Assembly (NCBI GenBank): GCA_964250215.1
Contig: CAXUEX010000021.1
Location: 1 to 27,614 of the forward strand
Length of the DNA: 27,614 nt
Direction of reading: 5' to 3'
Source: DAIDJM01 sp964250215
GTDB taxonomy: Bacteria; Pseudomonadota; Alphaproteobacteria; Acetobacterales; Acetobacteraceae
Part shown: in pieces, positions 1 to 6,708 of the stretch
Layout: each line of letters starts with the position of its first letter
Numbering within the stretch: position 1 is the first letter of the stretch
The notes under the pieces: generated by a model
Database searches by the model: none
The model's input: only the letters and a program-made list of their open reading frames with translations
What the model was told of the DNA's origin: nothing
Translations under genes and position numbers: made by a program

Positions 1-1
1 G

Positions 2-469
2 GCGGCGGGCGATGCGGCGCTGGCGGCGGCGGCACGGGCGCGCGGCGGGGCGGGGCTGCCGGCGCTGCCGGCCTCGACGAGCTTTGTGACGCTCGACCGG
101 AACGGCGGCGCGGTGGCGTGCGCGGTGACCGCGGGCAATCTGTTCGGCACCGGGCGGATCGCGCCGGGCACCGGCATCGTGCTGGGCGCATCGCCGGCGG
201 TGAAGCCGATGCCGCTGCTGGAGGCGGGGATCGGCTGGAACGCCAATCTGCACGCGTTCCATGCGGCGGTGGGCGCTTCGGGCCAGAACGCGGCGGCGCT
301 GGCCGAGGCGGTGGGCTTGCAGCGGACGCTGGCGGGCCAGGCGCCGGGCGAGGTGCCGGAACCGGGGCGGACGAACGCGGCCTGGTGCGCGCGGTATCTG
401 CCGGGGAATGCGGCTTTGTGCCGGATGGCGACGGATTCGCGGGGGGCGGGGCTGGCGACCGGATTGTAG
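2..469 (+). CDS. Gamma-glutamyltransferase-like protein, C-terminal part (5' end outside window)
   Basis: The frame is open from the window edge and stops with TAG at 467-469, giving the last 155 residues. The stretch STSFVTLD, followed by RNGGAVAC and then LFGTGRIAPGTGIVLG, matches the start of the small subunit of gamma-glutamyltranspeptidases (E. coli pattern TTHYSVVD, then a FGTG/GTGILL region). These Ntn-hydrolases self-cleave and use the new N-terminal residue as nucleophile to cleave glutathione and other gamma-glutamyl compounds, usually in the periplasm. In this alignment the nucleophile position reads Ser (base 74) and is followed by Thr. The rest is shorter and more divergent than classical GGT, with SGQNAAA where a GSPGG motif is expected, so substrate is uncertain. 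The gene converges on amtB. Confidence 0.65.
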   Translation, partial: AAGDAALAAAARARGGAGLPALPASTSFVTLDRNGGAVACAVTAGNLFGTGRIAPGTGIVLGASPAVKPMPLLEAGIGWNANLHAFHAAVGASGQNAAALAEAVGLQRTLAGQAPGEVPEPGRTNAAWCARYLPGNAALCRMATDSRGAGLATGL

Positions 470-484
470 CTTTTTGCCACCTCC

Positions 485-524
485 GTCGGCTTCGCCGACA
501 CCTCCCCCGCTTGCGCGGGGGAGG
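485..524. terminator. Double hairpin between convergent GGT-like gene and amtB
   Basis: Two adjacent perfect hairpins fill the gap between the two converging genes. The first has arms GTCGGC (485-490) and GCCGAC (494-499) with a 3-base loop. The second has a 10-base stem (501-510 with 515-524) and the loop TTGC. There is no clear T tract, so it could act as a bidirectional terminator or be a REP-like intergenic repeat. Sequences of this look are very common between genes in GC-rich alphaproteobacteria. Confidence 0.6.
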
Positions 525-537
525 ATTATGGGGTGGA

Positions 538-2019
538 CTAACCCAGGCTTTCGCCGTGCAGGACGGTGTCTAGGCCTTGGACTTCTTCCTCGTCGGCGAC
601 GCGCAGGCCTATCGTGAACTTCAGCAGCAGCAGGATCAGGAGCGAGACGCCGCCGCTCCAGATCAGCGTCACGCCCACAGCCTGGGCCTGGATAATGAGC
701 TGCGCGAAGCTGCCGGGAGAGCCGCCGGGGCTGGAGGCGGTGGCCGAGAGCGGGCCGTAGGAGAGCACACCGGTGAGCAGCGCGCCGACGATGCCGCCGA
801 TGCCGTGCACGCCCCAGGTATCCAGGCTGTCGTCGTAGCCCAGCAGCGGCTTGAGATAGGTTGCGGCCATGAAACAGAGCACGCCGGCGGCGACGCCGAT
901 GATGATGGCGCCGCCGGGCAGCACGAAGCCGGAGGCGGGGGTGATGGCGACCAGGCCGGCGACGGCGCCCGAGATGATGCCGAGCACGCTGGGTTTGCCG
1001 CGCGCGATCCATTCGGCGAACATCCATGCGAGCGCGGCGGCGGCGGTGGCGATCTGCGTGACGGTGAAGGCCATGCCGGCGCGGCCGTTCGCGGCATTGG
1101 CCGAGCCGGCATTGAAGCCGAACCAGCCGACCCAGAGCAGCGAGGCGCCGATCACCGCGTAGGTGAGGTTGTAGGGCGACATGTTTTCGTGGCCGAGCCC
1201 GGTGCGCTTGCCCATCACTAGGCAGCACATGAGCCCGGCGACGCCGGCGTTGATATGCACGACTGTTCCGCCGGCGAAATCGAGCGCGCCATCCTTGGAC
1301 AGCCAGCCGGTGGGCGCCCAGACCCAGTGCGCGATCGGCGAATAGACCAGAATGGACCACAGCACCATGAAGATGCACATGGCGGAGAACTTCATGCGTT
1401 CGGCGAACGCGCCGGCGATGAGCGCCGGGGTGATGATCGCGAACGTCATCTGAAAGCACATATAGACGCTTTCGGGGATCGTTTCGGTGGTGGCGGCCGG
1501 GGAGCCGGCGCCGAGCACGAAGGCGGTGTCGTCGCCGTTGCTGATGTGGTCGGCTAGGCCGTTCAGCATGAAGCGGGACATGTCGCCGATATATTGCGCC
1601 ATGGCGCCGGTGCCGGTGGTGAAGGCCTCGGAATAGCCGATCACCGTCCAGACGATGGTGATCAGGCAGCAGATGGCGAAGCTTTGCATCAGCGTGGCGA
1701 GAATGTTCTTCTTGCGCACCATGCCGGCGTAGAACAGCGCCAGGCCGGGAACGGTCATCATCAGCACCAGGGCGGTGCTGGTGAGCATCCATGCTGTGTC
1801 GCCGCTGTTGTAGGCGGGCGGCTTGGCGGGTGCGGCGGCCGGCGCCGCTTGCGTGGCGGGTGCGGCGGCAGTGGGCGCTGGTGCGGCGGCAGCGGGAGGC
1901 GAAGCGGCTGCCGGTGGCGAGGCCGGAGCAGAAGTGGTTTGTGCAATCGCGGCGGCGCCGGCCAGCAGCAGCGGCACGGCGAGGAACAGCGCGGCGAGGC
2001 GCGCCCGGGTTCGTTTCAT
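538..2019 (-). CDS. amtB: Ammonium transporter, Amt family
   Basis: The 493-residue product is an Amt/Mep/Rh-family inner-membrane ammonium channel. The ATG at 2019 is preferred over an in-frame start at 2049 because GGAG lies 6-7 bases before it and a signal peptide follows at once (KRTR, then a hydrophobic stretch ending near residue 27). Residues about 29-68 are an Ala/Pro/Thr-rich linker, and the channel core begins near residue 72 (DTAWMLTSTALVLMM). The two conserved pore histidines are visible in GTVVHINAG and WGVHGIGG, and about eleven hydrophobic segments follow one another. It lies 13 bases after glnK, the usual glnK-amtB operon in which GlnK plugs the channel when nitrogen is sufficient. 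The long periplasmic linker before the core is the only unusual point. Confidence 0.95.
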   Translation of the reverse strand: MKRTRARLAALFLAVPLLLAGAAAIAQTTSAPASPPAAASPPAAAAPAPTAAAPATQAAPAAAPAKPPAYNSGDTAWMLTSTALVLMMTVPGLALFYAGMVRKKNILATLMQSFAICCLITIVWTVIGYSEAFTTGTGAMAQYIGDMSRFMLNGLADHISNGDDTAFVLGAGSPAATTETIPESVYMCFQMTFAIITPALIAGAFAERMKFSAMCIFMVLWSILVYSPIAHWVWAPTGWLSKDGALDFAGGTVVHINAGVAGLMCCLVMGKRTGLGHENMSPYNLTYAVIGASLLWVGWFGFNAGSANAANGRAGMAFTVTQIATAAAALAWMFAEWIARGKPSVLGIISGAVAGLVAITPASGFVLPGGAIIIGVAAGVLCFMAATYLKPLLGYDDSLDTWGVHGIGGIVGALLTGVLSYGPLSATASSPGGSPGSFAQLIIQAQAVGVTLIWSGGVSLLILLLLKFTIGLRVADEEEVQGLDTVLHGESLG

Positions 2020-2032
2020 GGATATCTCCGTA

Positions 2033-2371
2033 TCAAAGGGCGGCCGCATCGAGCTCGCCGGTGCGGATGCGCACGGCGTGTTCGATGTCGAGCACGAAAA
2101 TCTTGCCGTCGCCGATCTTGCCGGTCTGCGCGGCGCGGGTGATGGCTTCCACCACCGCTTCCGCCTGGTCGGCCTGCACGGCGACCTCCACCTTCACCTT
2201 CGGCAGAAAGCTCACGTGGTATTCCGCGCCGCGGTAGATTTCCGTCTGTCCCTTCTGCCGCCCGAACCCCTTCACCTCGGTAACGGTGAGGCCTTGCACG
2301 CCGAGCGGCGTGAGCGCCTCGCGCACGTCATCGAGCTTGAAGGGTTTGACGATGGCGATCACCAACTTCAT
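2033..2371 (-). CDS. glnK: Nitrogen regulatory protein PII (GlnK/GlnB)
   Basis: This 112-residue PII signal protein has the standard family length. The start MKLVIAIVKPFKLDDV is typical, and a GGGGG run lies just upstream. An in-frame start at 2428 would add 19 unrelated residues and is rejected. Tyr51 in the T loop (EYRGAEY-like segment IYRGAEYH) is the known uridylylation site. GKIGDGKIFV near residue 82 is the conserved nucleotide-binding B-loop region. PII proteins bind ATP/ADP and 2-oxoglutarate and control AmtB, GlnE and NtrB. The position directly before amtB favours the GlnK role over GlnB. A sigma-54-like promoter and an NtrC-like site lie upstream, which would fit induction by nitrogen limitation. 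Confidence 0.95.
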   Translation of the reverse strand: MKLVIAIVKPFKLDDVREALTPLGVQGLTVTEVKGFGRQKGQTEIYRGAEYHVSFLPKVKVEVAVQADQAEAVVEAITRAAQTGKIGDGKIFVLDIEHAVRIRTGELDAAAL

Positions 2372-2423
2372 CCCGAAACCCCCATTGTGCCGGCAGCGGT
2401 CGCCGCCACCGTTCTGTGGGGCT

Positions 2424-2439
2424 ATCAAGAAGCGTGCCG
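2424..2439 (-). promoter_or_regulatory. Candidate sigma-54 (-24/-12) promoter of glnK-amtB
   Basis: Read on the minus strand the bases are CGGCACGCTTCTTGAT. The sigma-54 consensus is TGGCACG, four bases, then TTGC. GG at -24 is present and the spacing to the -12 dinucleotide is correct (10 bases), but the -12 GC reads GA. Predicted transcription starts near 2413, about 40 bases before the glnK ATG. One near-invariant base is wrong, so this remains a candidate. Confidence 0.4.
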
Positions 2440-2470
2440 CCGGGCCCTTGCTGGAAGGGAACCGCCGGGC

Positions 2471-2487
2471 TGCTCAATTTTCGGGCA
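2471..2487. promoter_or_regulatory. Candidate NtrC-binding site upstream of glnK
   Basis: The 17-base element TGCTCAATTTTCGGGCA keeps the symmetric TGCnC-N7-GnGCA outline of NtrC sites (consensus TGCACC-N5-GGTGCA) around an A/T-rich centre. It is centred about 65 bases upstream of the predicted sigma-54 start, where an enhancer-binding protein would act. It also sits 24-40 bases before the ATG of the divergent monooxygenase gene, so it could affect that gene as well. Confidence 0.35.
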
Positions 2488-2510
2488 GCAAACCGAGGAA
2501 AGGGCAGCGC

Positions 2511-3713
2511 ATGGAGTACGATGTGTGCGTGGTGGGCGCAGGGCCGGTGGGCGGCACGCTGGCCTGCCGGCTGGCCGGCGCCGGATTCCGCGTGGCCGTA
2601 GTAGACCGCGCGGCGCTGCCACCGATGGAGCATCCGGATTTCGACGGAAGGTGCTACGCGATCGCGGCCGGATCGCGGCCGCTGCTCGAGGTGGCGGGGC
2701 TGTGGGAAGCGCTGCCGCTGCCGCCCGGCCCCATCGAGCAGATCCGCGTATCCGACGGCGCGATCGGCCGCCCGGCGTCCCGCCTGCACCTGCATTTCGA
2801 CGGGCTGGCCGCCGAGCTGCCGGGCGGTGCGATGGGATGGATGGTGGAGGCGCGGAGCCTGCGCGTGGCGCTGAACGCGCGGCTGCATGCGGAGCCGGAA
2901 GTCGATCTTTTCGCGCCGGCCGAGGCCACCGTGTCGCGCGAGGCCGGTGGCGCGCGCATCCGGCTTTCGGGCGGCGAGGCGTTTTCGGCGCCGTTGGTGG
3001 TGGCGGCCGAGGGGCGGAATTCGCCGTTGCGGCGACAGGCCGGGATCACGGCGACGAACTGGGATTATCCGCAGAGCGGGATCGTGGCGGCGATCGCGCA
3101 CGAGCGGCCACATGGGCGGGTGGCGCTGGAACATTTTCTGGCGGCCGGTCCGTTCGCGCAACTGCCGATGGCGGCCGGCGAAGCGGGCGAGAACCTCTCG
3201 GCGATCGTGTGGACCGAGCGGCGGCGGGAAGCCTCGCGCTACATGGATATGAGCGATGCGGCGTTCGGGGCGGAGATTGCGCGCCGGCTGGGGCCGCATC
3301 TGGGCGCAATTCGGCCGGTGGGGCGGCGCTGGGTATACCCGCTATCAGCCATGTATGTGCACCGCGTGACCGCTTCGCGGCTCGCGGTGATCGGCGATGC
3401 GGCGCACGGCATCCACCCGATCGCGGGACAGGGACTCAATCTGGGGCTGCGGGATGCGATTGCGCTGGCCGATCTGCTGATCCGCGCGCGGATGGCGGGG
3501 GCGGATTACGGCTCGGCGACGCTGCTGGAAGCGTATGCGCGGGCGCGGCGGGCGGACATTGTTTCCATGCTGCTGGCGACCGACGCGCTGGACCGGTTGT
3601 TTAGCACCGCGAACCCGCTGCTGCGGACGGCACGGCGCGTGGGGATTGCGGCGGTGCATCGGCTGCCGGCGCTGAAAGGCGCGTTCATGCGGCAGGCGAT
3701 GGGGATAACTTAA
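2511..3713 (+). CDS. UbiH/UbiF/COQ6-family FAD-dependent monooxygenase
   Basis: This 400-residue flavoprotein belongs to the family of aromatic-ring hydroxylases that act in ubiquinone biosynthesis. The dinucleotide-binding motif GAGPVGG is at residues 9-15. The second FAD/NADPH-contact segment, normally containing a DG pair, reads VVAAEGRNSPLRRQAG near residue 165. The ribityl-binding motif GDAAHGIHPIAGQGLNLGLRD is at about 293-313 and is typical of UbiH-type enzymes. The ATG at 2511 is chosen because GAGGAAAGGG precedes it and the FAD fold starts immediately; the frame is open further upstream but without homology. Which ring position it hydroxylates cannot be told from sequence. It stands alone, divergent from glnK and convergent with the S53 peptidase gene. 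Confidence 0.85.
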   Translation: MEYDVCVVGAGPVGGTLACRLAGAGFRVAVVDRAALPPMEHPDFDGRCYAIAAGSRPLLEVAGLWEALPLPPGPIEQIRVSDGAIGRPASRLHLHFDGLAAELPGGAMGWMVEARSLRVALNARLHAEPEVDLFAPAEATVSREAGGARIRLSGGEAFSAPLVVAAEGRNSPLRRQAGITATNWDYPQSGIVAAIAHERPHGRVALEHFLAAGPFAQLPMAAGEAGENLSAIVWTERRREASRYMDMSDAAFGAEIARRLGPHLGAIRPVGRRWVYPLSAMYVHRVTASRLAVIGDAAHGIHPIAGQGLNLGLRDAIALADLLIRARMAGADYGSATLLEAYARARRADIVSMLLATDALDRLFSTANPLLRTARRVGIAAVHRLPALKGAFMRQAMGIT

Positions 3714-3720
3714 GAAGAGA

Positions 3721-3766
3721 GTCCAGGGGGCGCTGCCCCCTGGACCGCTGTCAAAGGCGGAGCCTT
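3721..3766. terminator. Hairpin repeat between convergent monooxygenase and S53 peptidase genes
   Basis: An 11-base perfect stem (3721-3731 with 3735-3745, loop GCT) is followed by a smaller hairpin, AAGGC (3754-3758) with GCCTT (3762-3766). It sits between two gene ends and could terminate both transcripts. The first hairpin resembles the repeat at 11709-11744. Confidence 0.55.
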
Positions 3767-3779
3767 CGGCATCCGTTCG

Positions 3780-5459
3780 CTATTTCGTGAACGAAAGCAG
3801 CGCTTTGGCCACGCTGATCGAGCCCCAGCCGGTGCAGTTGTCGTAGCCCTTGCCAGCCGTGTAGCCGGGGCCGCCCGGCGCCTTGTTGTTGCCGATTTTC
3901 ACGTCGTGGAAATGCGTCTCCTTTTCGCCGAGCGAGTATAGCAGCGGGTTGAGGAAGCCGAGCCGCGCCTTTCCATGGACGATGCGATCGCCGTTGAAGA
4001 TCGTCGCCCACGACGCCCATACCGGCGCCGAGACGCTGGTGCCGCCGATGCCGAGCCAGCCGCCGAAATCGCTGCCATAGATCGACACGGGCGAGTTGAT
4101 GTCGTCGGCCACCGCCGCGATGTCCGGCACGTTGCGCATGGTGGAGGAGCCGCCGTTGGCCTTGGCCACCGATACGCCGTTCACCACCTGCCAGGTCGGG
4201 ATCGCCCACACGCTCGACACGCCGCCGCCGGTCGCCGCGCCTTGCTGGGCTTCGGTGTTCCACACCACTTCGCCGGCATAAACCTCGCCGGTCTTGGTCT
4301 TGAGATCGGTGCCGCCCACGCTGGTCAGCAGCGGCTGCGAACCCGGATCGGGCGCGTGCAGCCCGCTGCCGGTGCGGCCCGACGCGCCCTGGTCGCCCGA
4401 ACTCGCGAACACGGTAATGCCCTGCGTTTGCAACTGGATCAGCGCCTTGCCCTCGGCCTTGATGGCCGGTGTGCCCTGCATCGACTCATCCTGGCCGTAG
4501 GAGATGCTGAACACGGTGGCCATCTTGTCCTGCGCCACCTTGTTGATGCCGTCGAGCAGCGCGGTCTGGAAGCTGTCCTTGCTGTCGATATAGACCAGGA
4601 TATCCTTCACGGCCGGGTTCAGGCCGATGACCATCTCGATATCCAGGTCGGCTTCGATTTCCGCGCCATTGCCGGTGACGCCGGTGGTGGAGCCATTGAT
4701 GCTCACCGGCGCGTTGGCCACGTTCGGCAGCTTGTAGGCGGTTTCGAACGTGGTGAGGTCGGATTGCTTGTAGCCATCCTGTTCGAAGATCGCGATCACC
4801 TCGGTGCCGCTGCCCTTCTGCGCCGGAATGTCGTAGGCGGTTTTCAGATCGGCCGGCGCGTAGCCGGAGCCGTTCACGCCGGTGCCGACATCGGCATGCA
4901 CATGCGGCTGACGGATGAGCAGGCCGAGCTTGGCCTGGCTGGTCAGGCCGATCACGCCATCGACGCGTCCGGCCAGCGCAGCGGGCAGGCTCGGCGTGTT
5001 GGTCACCGTGTAGCCGTCGCCGCGCGGAGTGGCGAATTTCTCGAAATGCGTGCCGAACAGGGACGCGAATTGCGCGGCGGTGCCACCCAGCGAAATCTCG
5101 GCGCGGCTGTCCAGACGCGGCCCGACGCTGAGGCCGGCCGATGCCGCCCAGTTGCGCAGCGCCTCATAGGCGGTGGCGTCGCCGCCGAACCGCGCGCCGA
5201 ATTCCGCCGGCGTGAGGAAATGGCCATAGAGCGCGTTGCCGGGTGTGGAGACGGCCTCGCCATAGGCGCGCGCGCCGGCTTCGTCACGCAACGGCAGCGA
5301 CAGGATGACGCGCATCGGCGTGGCGTCATCAACCGCGGATAGTGCGACGCCAGAGGGAGCGGGCGAAAGCGCGAACACGTCCGAATTGGCCGCGAGCGCG
5401 GGCGAGACGGCGAATGCCGCGATGGGCAGAGTGGCAAGCAGGATTTGGCGCAACGACAC
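3780..5459 (-). CDS. Secreted S53-family (sedolisin/kumamolisin) acid serine-carboxyl peptidase
   Basis: The 559-residue product begins at a GTG (5459) with AAGGA 8-9 bases upstream. It has a signal peptide (SLRQILLATLPIAAFAVSPALA) cleaved near residue 24. An in-frame ATG at 5576 would put about 39 non-homologous residues before the signal and is rejected. Residues about 30-185 form the pro-kumamolisin activation domain, and the peptidase domain follows from about 200. The catalytic residues expected for S53 are visible: Glu269 and Asp273 in EIEADLDIE, the oxyanion Asp356 in SSGDQG, and Ser475 in GGTSVSAP. The C-terminal DV (519-520) and GWGS segment match the family's calcium site. Such enzymes digest proteins outside the cell at low pH and resist pepstatin. 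The gene is monocistronic; an acidic habitat is inference. Confidence 0.93.
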   Translation of the reverse strand: MSLRQILLATLPIAAFAVSPALAANSDVFALSPAPSGVALSAVDDATPMRVILSLPLRDEAGARAYGEAVSTPGNALYGHFLTPAEFGARFGGDATAYEALRNWAASAGLSVGPRLDSRAEISLGGTAAQFASLFGTHFEKFATPRGDGYTVTNTPSLPAALAGRVDGVIGLTSQAKLGLLIRQPHVHADVGTGVNGSGYAPADLKTAYDIPAQKGSGTEVIAIFEQDGYKQSDLTTFETAYKLPNVANAPVSINGSTTGVTGNGAEIEADLDIEMVIGLNPAVKDILVYIDSKDSFQTALLDGINKVAQDKMATVFSISYGQDESMQGTPAIKAEGKALIQLQTQGITVFASSGDQGASGRTGSGLHAPDPGSQPLLTSVGGTDLKTKTGEVYAGEVVWNTEAQQGAATGGGVSSVWAIPTWQVVNGVSVAKANGGSSTMRNVPDIAAVADDINSPVSIYGSDFGGWLGIGGTSVSAPVWASWATIFNGDRIVHGKARLGFLNPLLYSLGEKETHFHDVKIGNNKAPGGPGYTAGKGYDNCTGWGSISVAKALLSFTK

Positions 5460-5801
5460 GGTGCAATCCTTCACAGTTTCGGGAGGCGCACCGTGCCGCG
5501 CAAATGTGATCACCGGCAAGCGGAAACTTCCTCGACGGACGAGAAAGCCTGCTGTCGGCCGGGGAACCGTCGCCAAAATTTCGCGGAACTATATGGCTTG
5601 ACATCCTCCGGATCGTGCACATCGCGTATTGTGCGTTGCAAGGTGATAGTGCGAATGCGCAACTAGTTCCGGCGCTCGCTGCGTGCAGGCCGGCGTCCCC
5701 AGGCGGCCATGTTCCCCTGCCGATCGCGGCAGTGCCGCCGGCCCGATGACATCCGTGCGGCCCCGCCCCATGTTCGGCCGGAACGGGAGGAGGGCGGCGC
5801 C
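5460..5801. other. Intergenic region between S53 peptidase gene and cysE
   Basis: These 342 bases separate two divergent genes and must carry both promoters, but I found no convincing -35/-10 pair. The section 5617-5668 is dense in short inverted repeats: GCACA (5617-5621) with TGTGC (5630-5634), GTTGC (5635-5639) with GCAAC (5659-5663), and the palindrome AACTAGTT (5661-5668). These could be operator sites. A TTGACA at 5598 lacks a partner -10 at normal spacing. From about 5680 the composition looks coding-like, but the cysE homology starts only at 5802. Confidence 0.5.
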
Positions 5802-6635
5802 ATGCAGCCGGCCGGATTGTGCGAGGGCCGCATCGAGACCGATGCGGCGCGGGCATTGTGGGCGCAGGTGCGCGAAGAGGCCGTGAGCGCGGTGGAACAC
5901 GACCGTGTGATGGCCGAGGTGATCCGCGACACGGTGCTGAGCCATGAGAACTTCGCCGATGCGCTGGCGCACCGCCTGGCGCGCAAGCTTTCGGATTACG
6001 CGCTGGCGATCGATACGCTGGAGGCGATCATGTGCGAAGCGATCGCCAGCGATCCGGACATCGAGGCCGCGGCGCTGACCGACCTGACTGCCGTGCGCGA
6101 CCGCGATCCGGCGAGCCCCGATCTGCTGACTCCGTTCCTGTATTTCAAAGGCTACCACGCGGTGCAGGCCTATCGCTTCAGCCACTGGCTGTGGAAGCGC
6201 GGGCGGCTGCATTTGGCGGAGCATCTGCAGAGCCGGGCGGCGGAAGTGTTCGCGGTGGATATCCACCCGGCGGCCAAGCTGGGGCGCGGCATCCTGTTCG
6301 ATCATGGCACCGGCATCGTGATCGGCGAGACCGCGGTGATCGATGACGATGTTTCGATGCTTCAAGGCGTGACGCTGGGCGGCACCGGCAAGCAGTGCGG
6401 CGACCGGCATCCAAAAGTGCGGCGCGGCGTGCTGATCGGCGCCGGCGCGAAGGTGCTGGGCAACATCACGCTGGGCGAGGGCGCCAAGGTCGGCGCCGGC
6501 AGCATCGTGCTGGAGAGCGTGCATCCCTACACCACGGTGGTCGGCAACCCGGCGCGGCCGGTGGGCACGGCGCACCGGCACATGCCGGCGTTGACCATGG
6601 ACCAGAGCCTGCCGGCGCTCGACTATATGATCTGA
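5802..6635 (+). CDS. cysE: Serine O-acetyltransferase
   Basis: This 277-residue cytoplasmic enzyme acetylates L-serine with acetyl-CoA, the first committed step to cysteine. The start at 5802 follows GGGAGGAGGG; an upstream in-frame ATG (5709) adds 31 unrelated residues. The N-terminal helical SATase domain spans about 10-150 (RDPASPDLLTPFLYFKGYHAVQAYR is typical). The left-handed beta-helix of hexapeptide repeats runs about 155-250. The catalytic dyad matching E. coli His158/Asp143 is His168 (FDHGTG) and Asp153 (VDIHP). QGVTLGGTGK (residues 188-197) is the acetyl-CoA loop. The C-terminus ends in DYMI, and a terminal Ile is what cysteine synthase (CysK) binds in the known complex. cysK is not in the window. 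tkt starts 73 bases later on the same strand. Confidence 0.95.
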   Translation: MQPAGLCEGRIETDAARALWAQVREEAVSAVEHDRVMAEVIRDTVLSHENFADALAHRLARKLSDYALAIDTLEAIMCEAIASDPDIEAAALTDLTAVRDRDPASPDLLTPFLYFKGYHAVQAYRFSHWLWKRGRLHLAEHLQSRAAEVFAVDIHPAAKLGRGILFDHGTGIVIGETAVIDDDVSMLQGVTLGGTGKQCGDRHPKVRRGVLIGAGAKVLGNITLGEGAKVGAGSIVLESVHPYTTVVGNPARPVGTAHRHMPALTMDQSLPALDYMI

Positions 6636-6708
6636 ACGGGCGGCGCGGCGGCGGCTTTCCCAGGTTGCGTGGCCGATGCTACACCAAGCCCGCCGAAGGA
6701 GGAATTGC

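Noticed and set aside
1823..3604. A 593-codon + strand frame across amtB, glnK and the monooxygenase gene
   Set aside because: It runs antisense to glnK-amtB and out of frame with the recognised monooxygenase, and its translation is Ala/Gly/Arg-rich without any motif.
5598..5632. TTGACA followed by TATTGT as a cysE promoter
   Set aside because: The two hexamers are 23 bases apart, too far for a normal sigma-70 promoter, and the base at correct spacing is ATCGCG.
6650..6680. A sigma-54-like GG...GC pair upstream of tkt
   Set aside because: The spacing between GG and GC is 12 bases and not the required 10.
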